In this document: one piece after another, positions 38,116-50,522 of the stretch | How positions within the stretch are numbered: the first letter of the stretch is position 1 | Layout: each line of letters begins with the position of its first letter | Translations under genes and position numbers: made by a program | The notes under the pieces: generated by a model | The model's input: only the letters and a program-made list of their open reading frames with translations | Told to the model about the DNA's origin: nothing | The model's database searches: none | DNA from: Nomia melanderi | Lineage: Eukaryota > Arthropoda > Insecta > Hymenoptera > Halictidae | DNA: 64,000 nucleotides | Assembly: GCF_051020985.1 (NCBI RefSeq) | Contig: NC_135001.1 | Coordinates: 23,181,896 to 23,245,895, forward strand | Direction of reading: 5' to 3'

Positions 38116-38674
38116 GTGAGAACCTCGAGAGTCTTCCACGAAGCAAGGACCAATGCTCTAGGCTCACGGAGAAGCGGTCGAGCGCGGCGGCCGCGTACGC
38201 CGCGCTGCAGGGCAGCGAGGACGAGCTCGTCGCCGAGCACTGCCTGGACTCGGAGGACGCCGCGCTGAAGACGCCCGGCAGCGAGACCGAGGACACCGAG
38301 GACAACGGCGCCCAGATGGACGGGCCGGACTCACCGAGCCATCGTTTCACCTTCCTCAGGCGGTTCCGCCTGCCGCGGTTCGGCGAGGCGCACCACAAAC
38401 GCGTGCCCACCCCCATGAAGAGGAAGTACCCGCGGAACGAGGCCAAGGACGACGACATCATGGACAGCGAGATGAACGCGGCGGAGGTCGAGCCGGCCAG
38501 CCTGAACCAGACCGCCGTCACCGACCCCTATTACCCGATCTACCTGCCCATCGACCAGTCGTTCAAGGCCAAGTACCTGTTCCATCACAAGAAGGGGAAG
38601 ACCTTCCAGGAGAGGCTGTACGTGTTCCTCGAACACCCCGGCGGATGGGTCTGCTTCGTCTATCATTTCACTGT
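38116..38674 (+). CDS. KCNQ: KCNQ (Kv7) channel, exon encoding N-terminal domain and start of S1
   Basis: Encodes residues about 109-294 of a voltage-gated K+ channel alpha subunit of the KCNQ family, which forms tetrameric delayed M-type/IKs-like channels at the plasma membrane. An acidic stretch (about 142-175) precedes a basic segment (HRFTFLRRFRLPRF, from residue 184). The exon ends with GKTFQERLYVFLEHPGGW followed by CFVYHFTV, the pre-S1 and S1 start typical of KCNQ1-like channels. The donor is CACTGT|GTGAGT after 38674, phase 2, the same place in S1 where vertebrate KCNQ exon 1 ends. The 5' boundary is less certain. The frame is open back to a TAA at 38028, its first ATG is only at 38316, and the phase-compatible acceptor is at 38115. 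Another acceptor-like site, before 38162, is in the wrong phase for the exon at 25563. Third codon positions are strongly G/C, unlike the next exon. The ORF on the opposite strand is a shadow. Confidence 0.93.
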
Positions 38675-39399
38675 GTGAGTATGGACACGCTGGGACCACG
38701 TTCCCTTCTTTCCTCCCTGGAGGATCCTTTCGCTTTGCTACCCCCAGGGGCCGCATGGCGTTGCGCTATGGGAACTGGCGATACCAGGGTGCCCGAGCTG
38801 GGCTGACGAAGTCCTGTGGACGAGGGACCTTGATGAGGGGATACTGTGTTATTTTTCTTGGGAGGTTTTAAATATAATAAATATAATAAATATAATAACT
38901 GGACTAGAAGTAAACTGAACTACGTTAGTACATAGTTGTTCTACCTAAACTATTCTACGCTGGCCTACTCTGGCCTACTGCTCTAGACTCCCAAAATACA
39001 TTGTTCCACTCTGTCCTGCTCAATTCGCGAAACTACACTGTCCTAAAAAGACCTTACAATTATCTTAACAGCGCCGGCAACGTATCGGCTACTGAGCCCA
39101 AACGGCCTCATTCGCTTGTATCCGATCAATGAGTAGCCAAAAAAATATTCAAAACATACATTTTCGTAAAATAGTACATTTTAATTGCATAAATGAGTTG
39201 AAGTGTCCTGATCATAAGGTCCAGCCTTGCGTCGCACATTTTTCTATAAGAAATCAAGCAAGTCCCACCGATAGACCTGTGATAATTGGTACGCTGTGGT
39301 CTAAGTGTTCAATAGTTTCGCCGGTCATTCGTCGTTGGCTTCACAGTTGAAAGTCTGCTTGCAGGGCTAGAGACTTTCAGATCTCAGCGAGCAGCGTCC

Positions 39400-40160
39400 C
39401 ACGCGGACCAAAATCTAGTAGCTTCGCAAAGCGAGCTCGACTAATCGACCGACATCGCGTCCCGCGAATTCCGACACGAATCCGCGGCGCCGCGCGGCTC
39501 GAGGCGATAAGTGGATCGAAGGCTTTAGCGCCGGCTGAATGGCGCTGTCCCTTTGCCGGCGATCTCTCGACCGGCGAGCGGGTATCTCTCGGTTTCTTAT
39601 TGTCCGGCGATTCCGGCGGGCCCGCTTCGCCGCGACAAAACGCGGCGGCGGCGGCGGCGGCGTCACCGGCGACGTGTACCCATGGGAATTCCGATATAAA
39701 AGCCCCGGCTGTCCTCGCGCCTCTATTTTTACACCGCTCGGATCCTCCCCCCGGCCCCGGCCGCAGCTCTCTATCGCGTTTAGCGCCGCGAGCTCTCTCT
39801 TCCGAGCTTTTGTCACGGGAGACGCGAGTGCGTTTCACCGTTGAATGCACGCCGCATGTGCATACACACGTTGAAAGCCGTCAACCGGCGGTATGCTAAT
39901 GTCGCCGTTGCACGCCGCCGCTATTATGCAAACACCCGCCGATAGGCTGCCCGCTGTTTCGAGAACCGAACTCTCCACGGTTTTGCCGCGGTGGGTTTTT
40001 TTTTCGTCGGAGCATCGATCGTTCGAAGCGGAGAACTCCGCTCTCTTTTATTTTGCGCTGTGGATTCTGCCTCCGTATAGAGGTGAGACAGGGGTAGTCG
40101 TGGGTGGGTTTTAACTGAGTCGTCGAGGGTTTTTGGAGATTCCACGAGCGGTTTCGCGGG
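39400..40160 (+). promoter_or_regulatory. CpG-rich island with TATA box inside KCNQ intron 2
   Basis: CpG-rich block including a GCG repeat (about 39646-39662) and CGATATAAAAGCCCCGG, with TATAAAAG at 39695-39702. Overlapping ORFs on both strands have no recognisable domain. It may be an internal promoter or enhancer. A transcript from here could only include KCNQ exons from 60767 onward, which begin inside S1, so an intact channel start is unlikely. Confidence 0.4.
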
Positions 40161-40385
40161 AAATTGAGATGGTGCTTTTGAGAATTACCGAGTGACAAGC
40201 TGATTGTTCTATGTTTTTGGCGAGATTAAGATGGTTAAAGTGTATGATTATATTAATGTATGTTATATAGATACTTGACAATAGGATTTGGATTCTATTT
40301 TAGGGTGGAGGTGAGACAGGGTAGTCGTAGGTGGGTTTTAACTGAGTCGTTGAGGGTTTTTCGAGATTCTGCGAGCGTTTTCTAT
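40081..40385. repeat. Duplicated segment, 228 bp apart (KCNQ intron 2)
   Basis: GGTGAGACAGG, GTAGTCGT and GGTGGGTTTTAACTGAGTCG, then GAGGGTTTTT, recur at 40082 and 40310. The intervening unit shows less similarity. Confidence 0.75.
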
Positions 40386-41186
40386 ATGAAAAGTGATTAT
40401 TCGACGATTGAAATTAGAATCACAGCTGACTAAAATGTATAAAAAATCAACGATGGGAAGCTACTTTCGCCAGCTAGAAGATTCGCAGAGATAAAAGTAG
40501 TATAACAAGTACTCTTACAATAAATGTATTCGTTTTATAAACCCATAAATATCCACAGTGTATCAGTGAAATTGGATTTTACCCAACTCTAGTCGGCTCT
40601 ATGTTCCATCTCGCACCGAGCAGTATTCGCAAAGTTCCTCCGAACAATTCTGTATCCCCTCGGAATAAGGTATTAACGAATTCATTAAATCAGTGACATG
40701 CATATTACATGGCCGGCATGGAATCGTTGGAATCAGTGGAAGTTAGGTCACGGTTCCACCGAAAAATCTTGCCTATACGTTCCAGGCACACTTAGATATG
40801 GATGAAACTTTCGAGCGCTAAAGGTCAACTCCGTAACTATCAGTCGCGACACACCAGCTGCACGTAGCCGAACTCTGTCGCACAGCGGAAAAAGTTTCCG
40901 CGAATCGGCGGCGATACCGGCGCGCAAGTTTCGGCCGTTTCGGACGGTTGCAAGTTTCCCGGTGCACTCTCGATAAGCTTCCGTTCTAAAAGTCCTGTAC
41001 AGTTAATTGATGAGTACAACAGTTATGAATGGAATTCGCTATTACGAACGCAGCGCTGGTTGCCACTGAGTTACCACTATGTTTCGTGAATTGCCGAGCA
41101 ACGGATCTACCAGATGACACTCTGCATATAACGTAATATAATCGTCGTGACACAAAATTCTGCCACATCTCCATGACGGATATAGT

Positions 41187-41210
41187 CGTCAAACACAGTT
41201 AACTGGTTAA
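41187..41210 (-). mobile_element. MITE family G solo end (KCNQ intron 2)
   Basis: TCGTCAAACACAGTTAACTG then G-TTAA matches the right terminus of the 7177-7416 copy. No interior or opposite end is present. Confidence 0.55.
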
Positions 41211-41844
41211 GCAGCGAAAAAGGGGACAGAAAAAACTGTAGAGTCATTCAAAACAACATTATACAACTAGATGACACTCTGCATAGCAACCAACGAGTAA
41301 CTAGAAATGTTATTTTCTATTCGACAGTTTTATTCGATTATCTTCTCGTAATTGCTTTATTTGTCACAATCGCGTTCACGTGCGTTGGTACACGCGCACG
41401 GTGGATACGTTCGATAATGCTGTTGTGATAATTGACTGATAATTACAGTCTACGCTGTTGACTCGTTTCGATCTCTTTCTACCCCGATTCCGATTCATCC
41501 TTTGAAAGTTTAATCAAACGTGATTTTAGTTTCGCATTAAACATTCATTATACTTAATAATTAGAATGTGTGCGTGGTACATTATAGTAGCGATTGATAT
41601 TAAATGAACATTGAATTCATTGGATTCACTTGTCAATCCGTGCGGTTTCGTCGCATGGGGAAATTAGGTTTCGTTTGAAATATATAGAGCTGATAAATAA
41701 TTCTTACGAAGTGTACTCGATACGACCGCATGAACTTATAAATCAGTCTATTAATATAACAGCATTCATAATCGATGGTGTCGAAAGACACTTTCTAAAA
41801 TTCTAACAAAATTATTTTCACTATTTCGGTTCAACCGTAACATT

Positions 41845-42069
41845 TTAACACTGGAACTACCGAGCATTTAATACGATTAATATGCGATTCCTATAAAAAT
41901 TGTAACAATAGATTATTTTCAGTTTCTTCAGACATTCACTATAGCACTGAAATGAAACTATTTATTTTAAAAATCATTTCGAACATTCAATGCTTCGAAG
42001 ATATCAATAACTGCTAAACAAAAGAATCGGAACCAGTCATTTTGACTGGTACGGTAGTTCTAGTATTAA
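41845..42069 (+). mobile_element. MITE family 1, copy 6 (in KCNQ intron 2)
   Basis: Body 41849-42065, TTAA on both sides, left TIR CACTGGAACTACCG, right TIR CGGTAGTTCTAGTA. Palindrome CCAGTCATTTTGACTGG intact. Confidence 0.88.
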
Positions 42070-42685
42070 TTGTCCTTTAACGTGTTCGGAAAAAATAACA
42101 TTTTCCAGATTTGATCTCCGGAAATAGACGAAGGGAATAATGTTTCCAGCCCGGATTTTCGGAGAGTACTTCTTAGGAATATACAGTGCACATTGGCAGT
42201 TTGGTGATGGAAAGAAATATTCGTATAAAGATCCTCAAGAAAGTTGTGGTTTATTTTCCTTCGGTTTCCGTTTCGCATCAGAACGGAGTAGCGTAGAGCC
42301 GGTTGCGATTACCACCCGCATAAGTCTCGAAATATTCTCGCGGCCGATGCATTATTCAGCGCGGGCATTTTTCATTTCTCCGAAGTCGCCGTAAGGTGCC
42401 GCGGCCCTTTAAATAATTCATTACGAAAACAAACCGGTGGTCGAACGGCTTCGAAGTCGATCGATCGTGCGATCGAGATCACATTCTTTCTTTTTTCTCG
42501 CTTCTGAAACTGTTAGGTTTGGTCCCCGCCACTGAGACGTTAAGAATTTTAAATCATGCGTCCACTTGTTTGTCGCGTTGATTAAAAATGGAGGGACTCG
42601 TATATATCCACATCTAAAGAATTCTTTACATAACCGTTTGTGCGCCATGGGTCCTTTGAGAAACCTCTTCGAAAACTGTCAAGCG

Positions 42686-43170
42686 GCGCGATCGCGCTTC
42701 TTTCGTTTCACCTCACAAACTGAATGACGCTTTTCTATTTTTAGATGAAAGAATGCTAAATAATGCGATCGTTCTATTGTTGCATTTCTAAGCAGGCAAT
42801 AACAGGGATAGAAATAAATAATTAGAAGGAAGACGAATAAGTAAACTTCTAGATGCGCGATCGCGCTTCTTTCGTTTCACCTCACAAACTGAATGACACT
42901 TTTCTATTATTTAGATGAAAGAATACTGAATAGTGCGATCGTTCTATTGTTCCATTTTTAATTAGGCAATAACAAGAATAGAAATAAATAATTAGAAGGA
43001 AGACGAATAAGTAAACTTCGAAAAGCGCGATCGCGTTTTTCTATTTTTAAGTAGAATTTTGAATAGTGCGATCGTTCTATTGTTCCATTTTTAATTAGGC
43101 GATGACAAAGAGTAAAAATAAATAATTAGAAGGAAGACGACAAATAAACTTCAAGAAGCGCGATCGCGTT
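42686..43170. repeat. Tandem repeat with GCGCGATCGCG, period about 170 bp, three copies
   Basis: GCGCGATCGCG occurs at 42686, 42855, 43025 and 43158 (spacings 169, 170, 133). Each unit contains GTGCGATCGTTCTATTGTT-like sequence and AAATAATTAGAAGGAAGACG. The third copy lacks the first part of the unit. Confidence 0.92.
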
Positions 43171-43755
43171 GCCACTAAAACGGATATCAATTACCACGAT
43201 CATTCCGTATTTCGTAAGATTCTCACCGATACAAATAATGTCGGCGAACGTGTTACACCGTCGTTCGCCGTGTTCGTTATTGTGAAACGATTCGAAGAAC
43301 GACTGCAGTCGAGTCACGCGAAACGGTGCATTGTTCAGCGTTTAATTTCCTGTTCATCTTTTAAGACGACCAGCCCGTCCCGAAAACAAGACCAACCGAG
43401 GCGCATCATGCGATCTGCTTTATTTTTGGCTGGGAATAAACAAAAAAACGAAACAAAAACAAAAAAATGGAAAGAATGAAATCGGCACACGCTTCCGGAA
43501 ATGAATGGCGGCGTTCGTCGGGGCAACAGTGGCATCGAGCGCAAACTGAAAGACATTTCCGTGGTAATTTCCGACCATGGCGTTCCGCATCGCCGAAACT
43601 TCAATAGCGCAGTTTATTATCAGAATGCCGCTGTTCGATGTCGGCTACTCGAAAAATCACGCGAACGACGCCGAGAAAACGCCGAAACGCTTATTAAAAC
43701 GCGACGCTTGCAACTCGATGCGGGAAAACGAACGGCAAATGGACGTTTGCCACTT

Positions 43756-44130
43756 GAGTTGCTCAGGAGCCGGCAAGGTTAAACCGATTTTTCGATATTT
43801 TATCGTTTTCGTGCATTTTCATGGAATAGGAAATATTCTTTTCAGTTATTCAAGGATTTACTCGTTTCTTCGCTTTTTGTAGGTTAGAAAGCATTTCGTT
43901 TTTAGCTTCTGGATACGTTGTATAATCATTTCAGAAGCCGAAACATTAATTGAGTTGCTCAGAAGTCGACAAGGTTAAGCCGATTTTTCGATATTTTATC
44001 GTTTTCGTGCATTTTAATGGAATAGGCAATATTCTTTTCAGTTATTCAAGGATTTACTCGTTCTTTCGCTATTTCTAGGTTAGAAAACACTTCGTTTTTA
44101 ATTTCTGAATACGGTGTATCATCATTTCAA
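43756..44130. repeat. Two-copy tandem duplication, period 196 bp (KCNQ intron 2)
   Basis: GAGTTGCTCAG at 43756 recurs at 43952, followed by AAGGTTAANCCGATTTTTCG, TTTTATCGTTTTCGTGCATT and AGTTATTCAAGGATTTACTC in both. Confidence 0.9.
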
Positions 44131-44763
44131 AAGCCGAAACATGAATTTTTTCAATTTTCCTTTTCTGCGCCGAATCGCATTGGCTTCTGAGCGACTCGTA
44201 TAGTGTAAAAGTATAAAACAATGCTGATAAATATGCCAGATACCATTATCGATTGTAATTATCTTGGCTACACGCCACTCGGCTGCGATTGCCCAAAAAT
44301 GTTTCGGCGGTATGTTAAATGCATTTTCAGACGGCAAGAATTCGCGGAATGTTAAACATTGTACGTTCACCAGTGCACGTTGCCTGCAAAGAATATTTGG
44401 AATATATTGATAAGATGCCTACAAGCATGAAAACGTTACTGGAATTTCGTTTATCGAACTGGCAGAAATCAGCCTCTGCTCTAAAAAATTTCCGAATAAA
44501 TATTGTATACTTTTACGACGATATTCCTGCACATTTACATTCCCCGCGAATTCTCTACCAGCTCATCGGACTACTTAAAATAACTCTATAAAACTACATT
44601 CGAAAATTTGTTCTCAAAAGCTAGAATTAGAATTTCAAATCACAAAGGGAACTGTATATCCTCCTAAACAATAATTTTGTTTGTTTGAAAGTTGATTAGA
44701 ATTTTCCCACATTTTAATTTTCCAAAAGCTACAATTTCGGAATTTAAAATCACAGAAGCTGAT

Positions 44764-45002
44764 GCAGCACACTGCATGTCGGCTAATTTTCAGAAAACTG
44801 AATTCTGCTGATGGCGATTTTCAGCGAGCTCAACTTACATCATTATACTGAAAAATTGAGATATACCGTTATGTAACATATTTTAAATACATAATTAATT
44901 CTAATGAAATTTCGTATTTTTCTCAATGCCGTGATAGTTAAGAAAGTTCCATAGCTAAGTGTCTCCACATAAAAACAAGATTTCTTTGCCACGCAATGTT
45001 AA
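44764..45002 (+). mobile_element. MITE family F, near-complete copy (KCNQ intron 2)
   Basis: Body about 44768-44998. Ends CACACTGCATGTCGGC and GCCACGCAATG followed by TTAA. Subterminal TTCAG-AAAA-CTGAA palindrome. Confidence 0.7.
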
Positions 45003-47039
45003 ATTCCCGTGGAATCGTGACTGTCGAAAAGCTGCGATCTCGAAATTTCGAGGCACGAGAATGAAGTTGAATTCCCGTAAATTCGAGGAGAACCGGGCGA
45101 AATAACCACGCATTATATATTATAGAGTTACGCGGCGTGCAATGGGGGCCGCCATAAATACTCGCAATTCATGAATAGCGACGAGCATTTAATGAATCGC
45201 CCGACGTGATTCTCGTTTAGATAAAGCCCAAGGTAAGCTCCTGTCGGGGAGCCGATTGGTTAAACCTACCGGCTTAGAATGAGAAAGAACTTTTATTATC
45301 AACGTATAACGGTTCATTGCTGCTGCCCGCTAGAAATTGTTAATAAACTCAATGTATCAGAAGTGTCACGTGATCGGAGTCCATTACCAGCCCTCGAGAA
45401 CTATTCCGCGCGTACCGCGAGCTAATTATGAGTAAGAAAATTGATGTTATCGCGTTGTACCGCTAATTAACCCTACAATGCACAGCCTTTTGCCTCGTAA
45501 CAAAGAAATATGCAATGGGTAAGAAGAAGATAGTAAGAAGAATTCTCGTAGAGTTGCTCGTATCTTTCATTCTTTATTAAATACAAATCTGTATGCATTA
45601 TTGTCGAACACTTAGTGGAATCATTGGATTTAGAGACACTTTGAAAGAAATTTTATCCTTGAAATGTTCGTTTTTGAAGAGTTCATTTTTAAGTATTAAA
45701 AGGTCAATATTTTATCAATTTTTTATTTTCTTTGCATAAATTTTCTATCAGAAAATTACATTTTCCATCAGAAAATTACATTTTCCAATTTATTTACAAA
45801 TGACAGACCGTTCGTGTCTGAAAAACGAACGTGAATTTCTTTCCGTCGCATATTACACTTTTTACGTGTAGTAATATTCGGAACGTGTTCGAGTTCGCCA
45901 ATTTCATCGCGGAACACCTTGTACATCGCAGTTTGCTCGAACAATATGTGAACCACGACCTCGGCGGAACACCTTCGCCGGCCAGCGCGGTCAGTTTTTT
46001 GAAATTGCTCATCTAATTGGGTCAAATCGTCGCGCGCTCGATTTGTTGTCGAGAAATCAGCCATTGTTTTCTATCTGCAGAAACCAATAGTCCAATCAGA
46101 ACTTCGAAATTTCACGTGTACGTCTTCGGCTCGACGAAGTCATCGCGGGAAGATTGATGCATCGGGGAATCTTCTATGAATTTTGATTTTATCCGATCGT
46201 CATCGATGAAATTTGATTATCTAAATTCGAATTGGAATTTGAAAAATGTATTTGTAGGTGTTTATTTTGTTCGAATTCCGATTAATACATGTACAGTATA
46301 ATTAGAAGAAATCATCTTTATAAAATAATATGAAATAATATTAATAAAATAATTTGAAATAATATGTGGTATAAATGATTTACGAGGAATCTGAATGCAC
46401 CAGTCAACTTTTCGTGTGATACTGTAGAAATTAGTAGCTGGGTCACACCTGACCCATGATATAATCTGCATATAAAACGTATAAATTTCATTTTTATCGT
46501 GAACGTACAATACTTTCATTATTTATCGTCCTGTTTCTAGATTAAAATAGATTTCATTCGAACCACGTAAATATTTCTGTACTTCTCGTCGTTAATTTCG
46601 AATGTAAGAACAATCAGTATATCACAGAAAGTTCCACTATTAATTATTCTGTCTTTATCATGGCGAACAATCCCGCCTTATTACGAAGCAAATCATTTCC
46701 GTTCGTTTCTGCGTGATTTCCTAATCGCTTCACACTGCGCAACGTTCGGTAATCAAGCCGGAGTGCTTTCTCCTTCAGTTGTGACATTAAATTAATCAAC
46801 CTAATGGCTCTAATGAACTTACGCTGTTGCTTTTATGTGTTCTGGTTCACTGTCAGAGAAAGACTAACGAATTTATAAGAAACAGTTGATGCACTCGCGT
46901 ACCTGGGACAATCTTAAACACTTTCGTGGTGGAATGAATTACGTTTCTAATTTGTTATTGTCTCTGTGCTCAACCTTTCGGTTACACGTTGCGGAAATCA
47001 CTTCGATTCTAACATGAATTTACTTCGTTTTTTAATGAA

Positions 47040-47415
47040 TTTACTCTTTTCAAACTAAATCCTGGGAAATAGAATACATAGGAAAAACTGTAATTAACTA
47101 TCTTTTACTATCAAGAACTATGACTAACTCTTTTCAAACTAAATCGTGAATAAAAATATCTATAAAATACTATAACTATCTAACTCTTACTGTCAAGAAC
47201 TAAAACTAATTCTTTCTAATCTAAATCGTGAAAAATAAAATATCTATAAAAAACTGTAACTAACTCTTACTGTCAAGAACTATAACTAACTGTTTTCAAA
47301 CTAAATCGTGAAAAATGAAAAAGTTTGTAAACGGTTAGTTATAGCTCTTGATAGTAAGAGTTAGTTAATTATAGTTTTTTATAGATATTTTAACTAACCG
47401 TTTTCAAACTATATC
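47040..47415. repeat. Tandem repeat of about 83 bp with an inverted copy (potential hairpin)
   Basis: Direct copies of TTTTCAAACTAAATC and CTTACTGTCAAGAACTA occur about every 80-84 bp from 47045. The segment 47332-47391 is the reverse complement of about 47236-47292, leaving a loop of about 40 nt. Confidence 0.85.
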
Positions 47416-47499
47416 CTATAAGATAACATCGAGGAATTTTCGGAATCGCTGAGATTCCTCCGAAATAACCCCGTTAATTGCAGCTCGCGCACAGAAGGG

Positions 47500-48060
47500 G
47501 TCGTAACAAGAAAATTTCGATTTGTCTTAGCCGACGATCGGCCGCGCAGCCGTTACAAGCCCCGTTTCACGCGTCGCGCCGTGCATTTTGTTACAATTGA
47601 CACGAAATTGGAAGCGAATATGTATTGTTTGTCGGGCGGACAAAGGAAATTGATTTTCCATTGTTCTCGGCGGCTATAATCGACTGTCTTTCGTTCGGGG
47701 CGCAACAGCGAAGTCGCGCCAGCTATCCGGCGTCGCGTTCGCGCGAATTTTTAAGCAGATCGCCGTTCGCACAATGCCGGCGCATCGGCATCCCGCGCGA
47801 AAGAGAGAGTCAAGTTAATAGAAATTACTTCGAACGGTTCGGCCTAGTTCCGCGTGCACAAATAGCGACGCGTTATTAGCTGCAATTCATGCGCAATGCT
47901 ATTTGCGTGTGTCGTTCGGTATTTTTAGACTTCGAGACCGAGCGCATACAGTTACTCGCGAAAGTACGCGTTCGTGTGTACGATACGAGCGGTTCGTTCC
48001 GAAACTGGATGAAGTTCATTTGAACGAGGAGCCGTTTCGCGATAAGAAGACATTGTAGGG
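47500..48060. other. GC-rich non-coding island (KCNQ intron 2)
   Basis: CpG-rich block between two tandem-repeat arrays. The 84-codon ORF at 47625-47879 has no recognisable domain. Confidence 0.3.
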
Positions 48061-48450
48061 TTCTAACCATTGTGACCGTTCACTTCATTCTTTCGAGAAC
48101 CAAATTGATGCTATTTATTTTCACTTGGGACCATTTAAAAAAACCGTTTTACGATAAAAAGATATTATAAGATTCTAATTATTGTGAGCACTTACTTGAT
48201 TTTTTCGAGAACCAAATCGATAGTACTTATTTTTACTTAGGTCCATTTAAAAAAGAAACCGTTTCACGATAAGAAGATATTGAACGATCGTAATTAATAT
48301 AATCATTGACTTGATGCTTTCGAGAACCAAAGCGAAGCCATTTATCTTGACTTAAGTCCGTTCAAAGAGGGAACCGTTGATAGATAAAAATACAGTATAG
48401 AATTGTAACTATTGTAATTATTGATTTGGTTTTCCTGCGAAATAGACTTA
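48030..48450. repeat. Tandem repeat, period about 115 bp, about 3.5 copies (KCNQ intron 2)
   Basis: ACCGTTTNACGATAAGAAGA-like starts occur at 48031, 48143, 48258 and 48373. Shared later blocks include TTTCGAGAACCAAA and CTTAGGTCCATTTAAA-like sequence. Confidence 0.85.
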
Positions 48451-48699
48451 AGCTCCTTCCAAAATAAACGGTTGTTTTAACGTAATTTAACTTAATAACT
48501 ATGTTTACGTAAACTATTGTACAATTTATCTCGAAAGTGGTGTAACCCGATTTCCCTGTATTCGAATTATTCAACTGTTTACATTTCCATCAATTAATAA
48601 ATTCTGACAGGTTTATTCGGTTTATTCACGATCCACTCTGCTCAAACAGATACATCGATTCTTCAATTCCATTTAGCAACCAAAATTTAATTCACCGAA

Positions 48700-48826
48700 G
48701 GAAACGAATCGTTTCAAATGTCACTTTCAAATTGATTATAAATACAACTTCATATTAAAAGTCCACACGAATCGTTTCAAACGTCACTTTCAAATTCATT
48801 ATAAATACAACTTCGCATTAATTTTT
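48700..48826. repeat. Two-copy duplication, period 63 bp (KCNQ intron 2)
   Basis: CGAATCGTTTCAAA, GTCACTTTCAAATT and ATTATAAATACAACTTC recur at 48705 and 48768. Confidence 0.85.
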
Positions 48827-49431
48827 CGATTCTTCCAATTTATCCAAAAGACTGAACTCTAATTAAAAAACAAACGGCTCAGATACTTTTGCGAGCGACT
48901 GTACGCACGCTCGTGAACGCCCGGTTTATTATATTCGTGTCGCGCGGAAAATCTTTCAATCGTTCCGTTATCTTTCTGCCGCGAGGACTCGTTACATTTT
49001 CCCGACGCTCTTTCGCAGTCGAACAATACAGAAAAATATCGCGTGGCTCTCGATAGTCTCGTCGCGGAGGGAACTGACCGAAGTTCCCGGAAATGTTGCG
49101 CTTAATCCGTAAAATTCGTTTCTACTTCCGAAAGTGGATTCGACGTTCGGAAATGAAGCGGTAGACGTTTTCCAAAGTTTTTTAGGACCCTGTTTTTATA
49201 GGGCGAGCGTAATTGGGTCAGGATATACGCGGGGTTCAGACAGGAATAGGAAAAAGTTGTACAAGAGAAAGCTGAATGGTATAAAATGGTAGAAAATTTT
49301 TGTACGACTTCGTTTCGCATACGAGCGACTTGCAAGAACCATTATTTCCCTGTTCTAAATGAAACGCACTTTTCTTTCTTGTTTTCGACCGATTCGTAGT
49401 TAACCGTTTGAGTCCTGAGGAGCGCTATAGC

Positions 49432-49660
49432 TTAACCCTTTGAACTCTGTAGGCCCCAATATTGCAGCAGTTATAATATCATATATTTTAATGAATCTTA
49501 AAGAAACTACCCTAAAATTATTCGATTTTCCACACGTCCAAATTTTGTACTAAGGAAAATAGAAGATCGAGGAAATGTTGCACTTCTCATTTTCGCTGTG
49601 GATACTATTAAAATTAGTTGCAGTTGCTGATAGATTACAAAATAACCTGGAGTGCTAGAA
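49432..49660 (+). mobile_element. MITE family C, copy with eroded right end (KCNQ intron 2)
   Basis: TTAA then CCCTTTGAACTCTGTAGG, CCAATATTGC and a family C interior. The right end is recognisable only as GGAGTGCTAGAA, with no clean TTAA. Confidence 0.7.
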
Positions 49661-50448
49661 TATTGCATTCTACGTGGCTAGCATCTAAGAAGATTGTAAT
49701 TAAATATTCTTCGATTGATTGAAGTGACCTATATTTATATATCATTCTTTCCACTCTTTCCCATTTGACTGAATTCTCGAAATTGATAAAAATATTGAAA
49801 TGACCAATAAGTAAATTAATTCTCAACTATATGACAATGTTCTCTAATTACCAAACCATTCGACGAGCCACATATTTCATGCTACACGCCGTCTAATGAG
49901 CCATCAATGGTACACACTGTCTAACGTACTATCTTATTGTGAACCACCGGTGGTACGCCGGCGTGAACGTGTTAATTGTACTAAATACTCAGTAATTAGT
50001 GTTAAGAACATTTCATAGTTTCTCTTATCGCACACATTCGCGTAATTCCGCACTTACAAGTCTCCCGGAAATCCATGGAAGTTCGTAGCGCGCTTATAAC
50101 TCGATTATTCCGATATAATTTTTCGTTGGCGCCGACAGTGGCTTCGATATTTCGAGAGAGCACATAGGGGGTAGCTTATTTATTGACCGAGCCACGTGCT
50201 CCGCATGTGCAGGCGGATTATTCTATCATTTGTTCATCCAACTCGAGGCACGATCCTACAGGGACTGGTTAATTGAGAGCCTACTGTAGCTTTAAATAAA
50301 GCATTAAAACCCGATCGGACCGAGTCGGCGCTATCGCGGAAAAAGTTCACTGCTAACCCAGTTCCGTCATCCCACCGAGGAACGCCGATCAACGCTATAA
50401 CGCGGAGCCGAAATTTCCTACGGAATCTCGCCATTCTTTTCTGTGCTT

Positions 50449-50492
50449 CAACCTCTGCGCTCGAAAGGTGACTCTCAGTATTCTACACGATA
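50449..50492 (+). mobile_element. MITE family A, terminal fragment (KCNQ intron 2)
   Basis: About 40 bp matching the left end (CTCTGCGCTCGAAAGGTG, then ACTCTCAGT), followed by unrelated sequence. Truncated. Confidence 0.5.
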
Positions 50493-50522
50493 CATCAAAA
50501 TCGTGAAATCGTACGTGCGGTA

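Noticed and set aside
38103..38161. Alternative acceptor CTCTAG before 38162 for the S1 exon
   Set aside because: Phase is incompatible with the Q/H-rich exon and the pyrimidine tract is poor. It could still serve another 5' exon.
38331..38756. 141-codon minus-strand ORF opposite the KCNQ exon
   Set aside because: Shadow of a GC-rich plus-strand coding exon that has clear family homology.
39377..39899. Overlapping ORFs of about 100-157 codons on both strands
   Set aside because: CpG-island composition, low-complexity Ala/Arg/Gly/Pro content and no recognisable domain.
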